From positions 1 through 8,327 of the forward strand of contig JAHZGZ010000310.1 of assembly GCA_019420545.1 (NCBI GenBank): DNA of 8,327 nucleotides, read 5' to 3'. Positions 1 through 4,746 of the stretch are shown here, one piece after another. The translations under genes were made by a program, and so were the position numbers. Every line of letters starts with the position of its first letter. The first letter of the stretch is position 1. This stretch comes from Bacteroidales bacterium (GTDB lineage: Bacteria; Bacteroidota; Bacteroidia; Bacteroidales; Muribaculaceae). Under the pieces are notes generated by a model. That model was not told the DNA's origin. It saw nothing but the letters and a program-made list of their open reading frames with translations, and did not search any database.

Positions 1-297
1 GATTCCAACGGTCAGTATCTGTGGCAGCCCTCCCTGCAGGCGGGTCAGCCGGACCGGCTGCTCGGTTACGAGATCTACACAAGCCCGTATGCTCCCACGC
101 TGGCGGCAGGTGCACTCTCCATTGCCTTCGGTGATTTCCAGAGCTACTGGATCGCTGACCGCACCGGCAGGACCGTTCAGCGTCTGAACGAGCTGTATTC
201 CACCAACGGGCAGGTCGGCTTTGTCGCCACCGAGCGTGTGGACGGCAAGATCATCCTGCCGGAGGGCATCCAGCTTCTGAAGATGAAGGCATCCTGA
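1..297 (+). CDS. Major capsid protein, HK97 fold (C-terminal part only)
   Basis: This is the last 98 residues of a phage major capsid protein; the gene starts before the window. It would form the icosahedral shell of the phage head. The translation contains LLGYEIYTSPYAPTL, then a run reading IAFGDFQSYWIADRTG, and ends ERVDGKIILPEGIQLLKMKAS. The pattern 'G-Y-x-(I/V), then FGDF..Y.I.DR.G, then a short R-x-DG strand' is the usual C-terminal part (A domain and P-domain strand) of HK97-type capsid proteins. The downstream order connector, adaptor, gp10-like, terminator, tube protein fits this. The stop TGA is at 295-297, 18 bases before the next start. The N-terminal arm and any scaffold/delta domain are outside the window. 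Confidence 0.88.
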   Translation, partial: DSNGQYLWQPSLQAGQPDRLLGYEIYTSPYAPTLAAGALSIAFGDFQSYWIADRTGRTVQRLNELYSTNGQVGFVATERVDGKIILPEGIQLLKMKAS

Positions 298-315
298 TTA
301 AGGGAGGCGGCGGTG

Positions 316-627
316 ATGGATGAACTTCTTTCCAAAGTAAAAGCCAACCTCATATTGGAACACACGGCGGATGATGAGTTGTTAAAAAGCTACATCACCG
401 CCGCTGTTTCTTACGCAGAAAGCTACCAGCATATCCCGGAGGGGTTCTACAAAGAGAACCCCATGCCGCCCACCACGGAGCAGGCCGTCATCATGCTGTC
501 CTCCCACTTCTATGAATCGAGAGATGGCTCGACAGGCGGCTTCTTTGCGGATAACACCGGAGCGGCACAACAGGTCTGGAATACAGTCAATTTGCTTCTG
601 CGGCTTGACCGGAATTGGAAGGTGTAA
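316..627 (+). CDS. Head-tail connector, HK97 gp6-like
   Basis: This 103-residue protein is probably the connector that docks under the portal ring and closes the head. It is mostly helical: LLSKVKANLILEHTADDELL is followed by YITAAVSYAESY and, later, EQAVIMLSSHFYESRDG. This is the layout of the small gp6/YqbG-like family (DNA-packaging or head-tail connector proteins of about 100 residues), in which the 'D..L..YI.AA..Y...Y' segment and a central 'A...L..H.YE.R' helix recur. ATG at 316 is preferred because AGGGAGG (301-307) lies 8 bases upstream; a GTG one codon earlier (313) is also possible. It sits directly after the capsid gene, as expected. The family-level call is good; the exact subfamily is uncertain. 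Confidence 0.8.
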   Translation: MDELLSKVKANLILEHTADDELLKSYITAAVSYAESYQHIPEGFYKENPMPPTTEQAVIMLSSHFYESRDGSTGGFFADNTGAAQQVWNTVNLLLRLDRNWKV

Positions 628-629
628 CT

Positions 630-965
630 ATGTCCTTTGGAAAAATGAACGGCTATGCCGACATCGTGGAAACCAGGCAAGTCAAGGACAGCGAGGGCTT
701 CACCCATTCCGAGGATGAAGTCCTCGCATCTATCCGTGTCTATCGGGAAGGCCGGCACGGCTCACAGCGGTGGGCAAACCTCGCCGTATTCAGCGAAGCC
801 ACCGACCTGTTCCGTTTTCGGTACATTCCGGGGCTGACGGTCACTACCGACCAATTTCTCATTTGTGATGACTGCCGCTACGACATTGTGTCCGTGGAGA
901 ATGTCAAAGGTCGCGGGATGTACATCGAGGCACTGGCGAAGAAGGTGGTGAGCAGCAGTGGCTAA
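630..965 (+). CDS. Head-tail adaptor (SPP1 gp16/HK97 gp7-like)
   Basis: A 111-residue beta-rich protein read from ATG 630 (MSFGKMNGYADIVE). It would form the head completion ring joining connector and tail. The features are DSEGFTHSEDEVLASIRVYREGRHGSQRW, then the strand-rich RFRYIPGLTVTTDQFLICDDCRYDIVSVENVKGRGMYIEALAKKV. The series 'R.G...W......V..A...FR.R......T....I...G..YDI..V.......Y.E......' is typical of the phage head-tail joining protein family. A GGAAGGTG ribosome site (617-624), lying over the end of the preceding gene, places the start at ATG 630; a TTG at 615 is in frame but less likely. The stop TAA (963-965) overlaps the next gene. Confidence 0.78.
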   Translation: MSFGKMNGYADIVETRQVKDSEGFTHSEDEVLASIRVYREGRHGSQRWANLAVFSEATDLFRFRYIPGLTVTTDQFLICDDCRYDIVSVENVKGRGMYIEALAKKVVSSSG

Positions 966-1386
966 AATGACGCTTAAGCTGCCGGACGATTTGGCAGACC
1001 GCCTTTCCGATCTTCAAAAGCGCAGCGATACGCTGGTGAAAAAGGCACTGGAGGAAGGCGGCAAGGTAGTGTTGAAACAGGCGCAGTCCAATCTAAACAG
1101 CGTGGTTGGCAAAGGCACAAAGTATGATTCCCGCGCCACGGGTGAACTGGAGCGCTCCCTCGGTCTGTCCCCGGTCAAGGGAAACGGCGCAGGGCGGGAT
1201 ATCAAGGTCGGCTTTTCCGAGCCGCATTCCGGCGGCGTCAGCAACGCCATGCTGGCGGCGCTTTTGGAATACGGCAAGCACGGACAGGCGGCAAAACCCT
1301 TTATGACCCCAGCAAAACGCTCCGCGCAAAAGCCCTGCATCGAAGCAATGCGAAAAATCTTTGAGGAAGGAGTGGACAGCCTTTGA
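958..1386 (+). CDS. HK97 gp10-like tail/neck protein
   Basis: A 142-residue protein of the HK97 gp10 family, which acts in head-tail joining or tail completion in siphoviruses. The family signature is visible near the C-terminus: ALLEYGKHGQAAKPFMTPAKR (E-Y-G followed by P-F-x-x-P-A, residues about 101-120). The N-terminal half is a long helix (LADRLSDLQKRSDTLVKKALEEGGKVVLKQAQSNL). The start is GTG at 958, overlapping the preceding stop by 8 bases, which suggests translational coupling; ATG at 967 is a possible alternative. The stop TGA (1384-1386) overlaps the TTG start of the next gene. The length is normal for the family. Confidence 0.85.
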   Translation: MAKMTLKLPDDLADRLSDLQKRSDTLVKKALEEGGKVVLKQAQSNLNSVVGKGTKYDSRATGELERSLGLSPVKGNGAGRDIKVGFSEPHSGGVSNAMLAALLEYGKHGQAAKPFMTPAKRSAQKPCIEAMRKIFEEGVDSL

Positions 1387-1721
1387 ATGCGTTATCCGAG
1401 ATCGGTGAAATTCTCACTGCGATAAAGATCCCGTGGCAGACCGGTGCCTATACCGAGCCTGCGCCGGACCAATATGTCGTGCTCGTTCCCCTGGGCGATA
1501 CCTTTGATATCATGGCGGATAACCGACCGCAGTTTGATGTGCAGGCGGTGCGGCTGTCCATCTTTTCTAACAGGAACTACAATTTGATCAAAAATCAACT
1601 GGTTCGTATCCTGCTGGATGCGGACTTTTTCCTGTCCGACCGAAGGTATCTGGACTACGACAGTGAGACCGGGTACCACCAGTATGTACTGGATGTCGAG
1701 AAACATTACGAAATGGAGTGA
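1383..1721 (+). CDS. Tail terminator / minor tail completion protein
   Basis: A 112-residue protein in the position of the tail terminator, which caps the tail tube at the head-proximal end. The start is TTG at 1383, sharing TTGA with the upstream stop; an AGGAAGGAG sequence (1362-1372) lies upstream and no in-frame ATG exists nearby. The sequence has an N-terminal helix (ALSEIGEILTAIKIP), the phrase 'QYVVLVPLGDTFDIMADN', and a beta-hairpin/helix fold with the end YHQYVLDVEKHYEME. The pattern '(P)..YVV.......D..ADN.P......V.l..Fsk.ny..l...l...L...dF......' fits a family of small Firmicute siphophage proteins lying between gp10-like and tube genes. The exact family name is uncertain; the role rests mainly on order and length. 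Confidence 0.7.
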   Translation: MNALSEIGEILTAIKIPWQTGAYTEPAPDQYVVLVPLGDTFDIMADNRPQFDVQAVRLSIFSNRNYNLIKNQLVRILLDADFFLSDRRYLDYDSETGYHQYVLDVEKHYEME

Positions 1722-2714
1722 TCTACTATGGCAACAATCGGTTTGAGCAAACCTTTTTATGCGATCTACACCGCAAGCGGTGAGACCGTCAGCTATACCA
1801 GCGGCGGCGTCCTCGGCAAGGCGGTGGAACTGTCCATGGAACTGGAAGGCGGAGACGCCAACATCCTGTATGCGGACAACGGCCCCGCAGAATCCGCCAC
1901 TACCTTCGGCGCGGCGCAGCGTGTGGCCAATTACAACACCGACGTCCTTCATGTCTATCTCACGGAATTTATCTTTAATCGGCTGACCCGGCTGGCGAGG
2001 CCGATAAATTCCCTTCTGTTTAGGATTTTCTCGGATATCCGCTTGGTCACTGCAGACATACAGATATAACTGCATAGCGCGGAGCACCACACGAACACTT
2101 TCGTCAATGTGAATGTTGTTCAACTGAAATTTGGCGAAAGTGTGATATTTTGCGGTTGTGGCTACGGTATCATAAATACAGTCATAAACCGTGGGCTTCG
2201 TCAGCTCTAACATAAACGCTTTGGTATGTTCCATGTCATCTGAAAAAGGCTGGACGCGGAACTCTCTAACGTGGGAATTCGCGTCTTCTTCTATCCAAGC
2301 CATAAACTTGAGAGGCAGTGAATTTCCAGAAATCGGCTTATCAGTCTGAATATACACGCACGGATAAGGCGGCCTCAGCAGAATTTCTGTAGGGATTTTG
2401 TCATCTTCTGTTATGGCATCGGCTTGAGCGACTAACTCTTTCGCAAGAGTATGGTCGAAGTTGTAGATAACCTTATGCTTTTGCCAAATGTATAATCCCG
2501 TAAGTTCACTGGCGAGGCGAGCACGTCCGTCTTTTTCCAAATGGCACTTCACTCGCAGATATTCATATGCTGCGCCTATTGGGAGATCGCACACGTTGCT
2601 CACTCCCATGTCTTCGTGAGACTCTTTGCATAACAAATCTAATGTGTCGAAACAGCCGGGAGCCATCTCGCTCCACTTTCTGCATAACTTGAGCGGAGTT
2701 TCGTTCTCTGTCAC
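1392..2714 (-). CDS. AcrVA2-like (Cas12a anti-CRISPR family) protein, C-terminus replaced
   Basis: Residues 1-268 from GTG 2714 look like AcrVA2, the Moraxella bovoculi phage-borne inhibitor of type V-A CRISPR (Cas12a). Shared ordered segments, recalled from memory, are: a helix ending LYIWQKHKVIYNFD (AcrVA2 LYLYGAWRNTLGIYQLD), IPTEILLRPPYPCVYIQTD (AcrVA2 TPTSIFLNLPDWCVYVDI), KFMAWIEED, MQLYLYVCSDQADI (AcrVA2 LPYLLWLCVAEPDI), and DVGVVIGHTLRR (AcrVA2 IYQIGERLGGEVRR). AcrVA2 ends with an R-P-H-x-R-R-x-H-W-H-x-Y-W segment; that is absent. At residue 268/269 (1911/1910) the frame enters the antisense of tail genes and stays open by chance for 172 more residues. The start at GTG 2714 is preferred (AAGGTG 8 bases upstream); GTG 2723 is alternative. 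Activity without the C-terminus is doubtful. Confidence 0.68.
   Translation of the reverse strand: MTENETPLKLCRKWSEMAPGCFDTLDLLCKESHEDMGVSNVCDLPIGAAYEYLRVKCHLEKDGRARLASELTGLYIWQKHKVIYNFDHTLAKELVAQADAITEDDKIPTEILLRPPYPCVYIQTDKPISGNSLPLKFMAWIEEDANSHVREFRVQPFSDDMEHTKAFMLELTKPTVYDCIYDTVATTAKYHTFAKFQLNNIHIDESVRVVLRAMQLYLYVCSDQADIRENPKQKGIYRPRQPGQPIKDKFREIDMKDVGVVIGHTLRRAEGSGGFCGAVVRIQDVGVSAFQFHGQFHRLAEDAAAGIADGLTACGVDRIKRFAQTDCCHSRSLHFVMFLDIQYILVVPGLTVVVQIPSVGQEKVRIQQDTNQLIFDQIVVPVRKDGQPHRLHIKLRSVIRHDIKGIAQGNEHDILVRRRLGIGTGLPRDLYRSENFTDLG
1728..2069 (+). pseudogene. Major tail (tube) protein, truncated after residue 61
   Basis: The first 61 codons (1728-1910) read as the N-terminus of a phage major tail protein: MATIGLSKPFYAIYTASGET, then GGVLGKAVELSMELEGGDANILYADNGPAESATTFG. 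These subunits normally have about 190-210 residues and stack as hexameric rings to make the tail tube. Family members continue after 'TTF.GG' with strands such as TLTLTTDDL; here the reading changes at 1911 to AAQRVANYNTD and runs to a chance stop at 2067-2069. From 1911 on, the sequence is the antisense of the minus-strand AcrVA2-like gene. The start has GGAG (1715-1718) 9 bases upstream. The product would be a nonfunctional 113-residue hybrid that cannot assemble a tube. Confidence 0.82.
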
Positions 2715-2718
2715 TGGT

Positions 2719-2747
2719 CTCACACCTTCATTTCTTTATTGTATAAA
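2719..2747 (+). promoter_or_regulatory. Possible plus-strand promoter overlapping the palindrome
   Basis: On the plus strand, CTCACA (2719-2724, 4 of 6 matches to TTGACA) and TATAAA (2742-2747, 5 of 6) are separated by 17 bases. Because the palindrome is symmetric it gives a -10-like element on both strands. This promoter could feed the genes starting at 2804. The -35 match is weak, so it is only a candidate. Confidence 0.25.
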
Positions 2748-2757
2748 TTATACAATA
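2737..2757. promoter_or_regulatory. 21-bp palindromic operator candidate over the -10 box
   Basis: Arms TATTGTATAA (2737-2746) and TTATACAATA (2748-2757) are perfect inverted repeats around a single central base at 2747. The palindrome fully covers the minus-strand TATAAT box. A protein bound here, probably a dimeric helix-turn-helix repressor, would block RNA polymerase. Anti-CRISPR genes are commonly autoregulated this way by an Aca repressor, but no aca-like gene is seen in the window, so the regulator would have to be elsewhere. Confidence 0.65.
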
Positions 2758-2775
2758 GAATCCACCTAACGTCAA
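2747..2775 (-). promoter_or_regulatory. Sigma-A-type promoter of the AcrVA2-like gene
   Basis: Read on the minus strand, TTGACG (2775-2770) and TATAAT (2752-2747) are separated by exactly 17 bases. This is a near-consensus housekeeping promoter. Transcription would start near 2740, giving a leader of about 26 bases before GTG 2714. The AAGGTG ribosome site lies in that leader. The match to consensus (11 of 12 hexamer bases, ideal spacer) makes this the strongest promoter visible in the window. Confidence 0.82.
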
Positions 2776-2803
2776 TAAATTTTGCAAAGAAAGGAGGCTC
2801 GCC

Positions 2804-2833
2804 ATGAGCGTGATGCGTAATGACCGGCCTTAA
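2804..2833 (+). CDS. 9-codon leader mini-ORF
   Basis: ATG at 2804 follows a strong AAGGAGG (2791-2797) with a 6-base gap and encodes MSVMRNDRP before TAA at 2831-2833. It overlaps the start of the next gene (ATG 2820) in another frame. The strong ribosome site belongs to this mini-ORF; the ATG at 2820 has none of its own at a proper distance, and an in-frame TGA at 2811 blocks any upstream start. The mini-ORF may deliver ribosomes to 2820 by termination-reinitiation. Alternatively, a one-base indel separated the true N-terminus from the rest of the protein, so that the original read MSVMRN followed by TGLNNF. Confidence 0.4.
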   Translation: MSVMRNDRP

Positions 2834-3365
2834 TAATTTTATAAATCTATTTGGGCAAGTCACCCTTTCTACCGTCGTCGAGCTAGTTCTCGCCGGCGTT
2901 TTTCTTTATCTGATCTACAAAAAGGTCAGAGATTTTCTCATTGAACGCTACGAGGCTGAAAAAGCCCGCGACCAGCGAATCAATGAAGCACTCGACGCTG
3001 TGCATAAATACCCTGAGTACCGCGCCCAGAGCATTAAGATACAGCAAACGCTGGAAAACGAGATACAGACTATCCGCCAAGCAATGGAGCGCTACCAAGC
3101 CAGACTGGACTCAGTAGAAGAAACCAATAAACGCCGCGAGTGCAACAAGCTCCGTGACAGGCTTCTTCAGAGTTACCGTTACTACACAAACGAAGAAACC
3201 AACCCCAGTAAGTCATGGACACAGATGGAGACTGAAGCCTTCTGGGGGTTGTTTCGCGATTATGAAGAGGCCGGCGGCAACGGATATATGCACTCAGTAG
3301 TTCAGCCAGCGATGACCGAACTGATTGTAAGGGAATGTCCGAACTCATCGGGAAAGGAGGCGTAA
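2820..3365 (+). CDS. Single-pass membrane/coiled-coil phage protein of unknown function
   Basis: A 181-residue protein with an N-terminal hydrophobic segment (about residues 14-33, VTLSTVVELVLAGVFLYLIY), then a basic/charged helix, and a long helical stretch likely to be a coiled coil (about 70-105). A conserved-looking block follows: NKLRDRLLQSYRYYTNEETN, then SWTQMETEAFWGLFRDYEEAGGNGYMHSVVQPAM. I recognise this block from uncharacterised proteins of gut Firmicute phages that lie near fibre and lysis genes; no function is known to me. The topology (one membrane anchor, long helical tail) would suit a spanin-like or holin-accessory role, but this is speculative. Its start is covered by the mini-ORF described separately. 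The ribosome site of the next gene (GGAAAGGAGG) lies inside its last codons. Confidence 0.72.
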   Translation: MTGLNNFINLFGQVTLSTVVELVLAGVFLYLIYKKVRDFLIERYEAEKARDQRINEALDAVHKYPEYRAQSIKIQQTLENEIQTIRQAMERYQARLDSVEETNKRRECNKLRDRLLQSYRYYTNEETNPSKSWTQMETEAFWGLFRDYEEAGGNGYMHSVVQPAMTELIVRECPNSSGKEA

Positions 3366-3368
3366 CGC

Positions 3369-4139
3369 ATGGAATACTACTCCTCTGTCTTTACATTTGA
3401 CGATTGGTATCTTGACAAGCCTGTTGGGACGATTGCTCAGCAGTATGACCATCTCTCCCGCTCGCTTCTGGTGGCGGGCAATCTGCCGGACGGTTACATC
3501 TGGCACATGCTTGTGCAGTGCGGCGACAATTTCAACATCGTGCTGATGGAACCCATCGAAGATACTGCCTCGGCTGTGGCTGACCTTCCGGAAGAGGACG
3601 GCGAGCCAGAGAAGAAACCCAAGTTAATCGGCGCAGTCCTCGAACGCGGATGGGTCGGCGAATCGGGCAAATACTCTGTTCAGCTTCGCGGCGTCAAAGG
3701 CGAAGAGGTTCGTCATACCAATCTCATCACCATCCGTATCCCGAAGTCGATGGCCGGAGAAGCACAGTGGCCGGAGGTTCCATCTGAGTTTACCCAGATT
3801 GAGCATCGTGTAAACGAGACCTATGAGAAGGTTAAGAACACGGCTGCCGAGGCTGAAAAAGCCAAGAACGCCATCGAAAACATGGGCGCGACGGCCAAAT
3901 CGGTAGAACCTGACGAGAAAGCCTCCGTTGAAAAGACTGTCGATGAAGACGGCAACATTTCACTGAACTTCTCTATTCCTAAAGGCGAGAAGGGCGACCC
4001 GGGCGATGTTGTTGCCCATGAGGGCTTATACGGCTTTGAAGTCAATCCTGACGGATATCTCGAACTGCATTATGCAGACAACACAGCTGCGCCCAATCTT
4101 TCCATCAATGAAGATGGTTATCTTGTGGCGGAAATTTGA
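3369..4139 (+). CDS. Baseplate-upper/fibre adaptor protein with collagen-like module
   Basis: A 256-residue structural protein probably located at the tail tip. Residues 1-135 form a compact beta-rich domain (VFTFDDWYLDKP...GNLPDGYIWHMLVQCGDNFNIVLMEPIED...YSVQLRGVKGEEVRHTNLITIRIPKS) that resembles the N-terminal domain of BppU-type baseplate proteins, which describe receptor-binding attachment. Residues about 140-173 are a helical coiled coil (HRVNETYEKVKNTAAEAEKAKNAIE), typical of trimeric fibres. At 198-213 the sequence SLNFSIPKGEKGDPGD is a short collagen-like module, repeated in variant form in the next gene. The end (GFEVNPDGYLELHYADNTAAPNLSINEDGYLVAEI) contains two 'DGYL' strands. AAAGGAGG (3353-3360) precedes ATG 3369 by 8 bases. 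The BppU link is by eye and moderate. Confidence 0.65.
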   Translation: MEYYSSVFTFDDWYLDKPVGTIAQQYDHLSRSLLVAGNLPDGYIWHMLVQCGDNFNIVLMEPIEDTASAVADLPEEDGEPEKKPKLIGAVLERGWVGESGKYSVQLRGVKGEEVRHTNLITIRIPKSMAGEAQWPEVPSEFTQIEHRVNETYEKVKNTAAEAEKAKNAIENMGATAKSVEPDEKASVEKTVDEDGNISLNFSIPKGEKGDPGDVVAHEGLYGFEVNPDGYLELHYADNTAAPNLSINEDGYLVAEI

Positions 4140-4153
4140 GGGGGTGAACGCGT

Positions 4154-4627
4154 ATGGCGAAACTTATTCTTGGTAAAGTAGTTGGCCCAGAGGGCAAAGC
4201 CGCGACCGTTGAGGTTGAATCGACTGAAACTGTGGCTGCAGGCTCCCCTGCTCTGGTTGAAAATGTCGGCACTGCAAATGAAGCAAAGCTGAAGTTTTCC
4301 ATCCCACAGGGTGAAAAGGGAGAGACCGGCGCAACGCCGAATCTTTCCTTTGAGGTAAAAGCTCTCGAGCCTACGGATGCTCCGACCGTTTCCGTCAGCG
4401 GAGACGCAGCGAATCCGCATCTGGTAATCAGTCTTCCTCGCGGCGAGACCGGCGAAGATGGGCAGGCTGCTTATCTGACCATCGGCACGGTGACTACGCT
4501 GGCTCCTGACGAGCAAGCGACGGCCAATATTACCGGTGAAGCACCGAACTATGTTCTGAACCTTGGTATTCCACGCGGTCAGGGCATTGCTTCGGCTGAC
4601 GATCTGGTTGAAGTTAACGGCTTCTAA
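4154..4627 (+). CDS. Small triple-repeat fibre protein with collagen-like modules
   Basis: A 157-residue protein built of three units of about 44 residues, each a beta-rich stretch ending in a 'L-x-(F/I)-x-(I/L)-P-(Q/R)-G' turn: KLKFSIPQGEKGETGA (46-60), HLVISLPRGETGEDGQ (89-104) and YVLNLGIPRGQG (133-144). The Gly-x-y runs after each turn are collagen-like. Such proteins make short fibres or spikes in Firmicute phages and probably sit with the product of the upstream gene, which carries the same module. GAGGGGGTG (4138-4146) overlaps the upstream stop codon and precedes ATG 4154. The gene is followed by two stops (TAATAA) and an intrinsic terminator. No enzyme motif is seen. Confidence 0.65.
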   Translation: MAKLILGKVVGPEGKAATVEVESTETVAAGSPALVENVGTANEAKLKFSIPQGEKGETGATPNLSFEVKALEPTDAPTVSVSGDAANPHLVISLPRGETGEDGQAAYLTIGTVTTLAPDEQATANITGEAPNYVLNLGIPRGQGIASADDLVEVNGF

Positions 4628-4639
4628 TAAAGTAGATTC

Positions 4640-4661
4640 GGGCGCTCTCGGGCGTCCTTTT
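4640..4661 (+). terminator. Intrinsic terminator after the small fibre gene
   Basis: GGGCGC (4640-4645) pairs with GCGTCC (4652-4657), with one G-U pair, around the loop TCTCGG. TTTT follows at 4658-4661, then more T/A-rich sequence. The stem is short (6 bp) but GC-rich, and the position just after the TAATAA stops fits. Confidence 0.7.
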
Positions 4662-4692
4662 CTAATATTTTCACACTTTTCACATCATGATG

Positions 4693-4727
4693 GCCGCTAA
4701 GTGCGGCAAGTGCCGCCAAGATGCGGC
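4693..4727 (+). promoter_or_regulatory. Leader with four alternating GC hairpin arms
   Basis: The leader before the large fibre gene contains GCCGC (4693-4697), GCGGC (4703-4707), GCCGC (4712-4716) and GCGGC (4723-4727). Each arm can pair with either neighbour, so several mutually exclusive hairpins are possible in the RNA. An A-rich stretch follows (4728-4744) up to ATG 4747. It may protect the transcript or control translation; nothing in the sequence decides between these. It lies after the upstream terminator, so it would be the 5' region of any new transcript. Confidence 0.4.
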
Positions 4728-4746
4728 AAGAAAGAAAGAAAACACT

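Noticed and set aside
1014..1340. Minus-strand frames opposite the gp10-like gene
   Set aside because: The plus-strand gene has a clear family motif and coupled starts; the antisense frames have neither.
1911..2069. Genuine C-terminus of a divergent tail tube protein
   Set aside because: This stretch is exactly antisense to a recognisable AcrVA2-like coding sequence, and the resulting peptide has no tube-protein pattern.
4118..4516. Minus-strand frames opposite the small fibre gene
   Set aside because: They have no ribosome site or recognisable domain; they are shadows of the plus-strand gene.
4687..4746. ATG 4687 as the start of the large fibre protein
   Set aside because: The added 20 residues come from the hairpin leader, no ribosome site precedes it, and MATKLVFCGKK at 4747 resembles a normal fibre N-terminus. 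It cannot be fully excluded.
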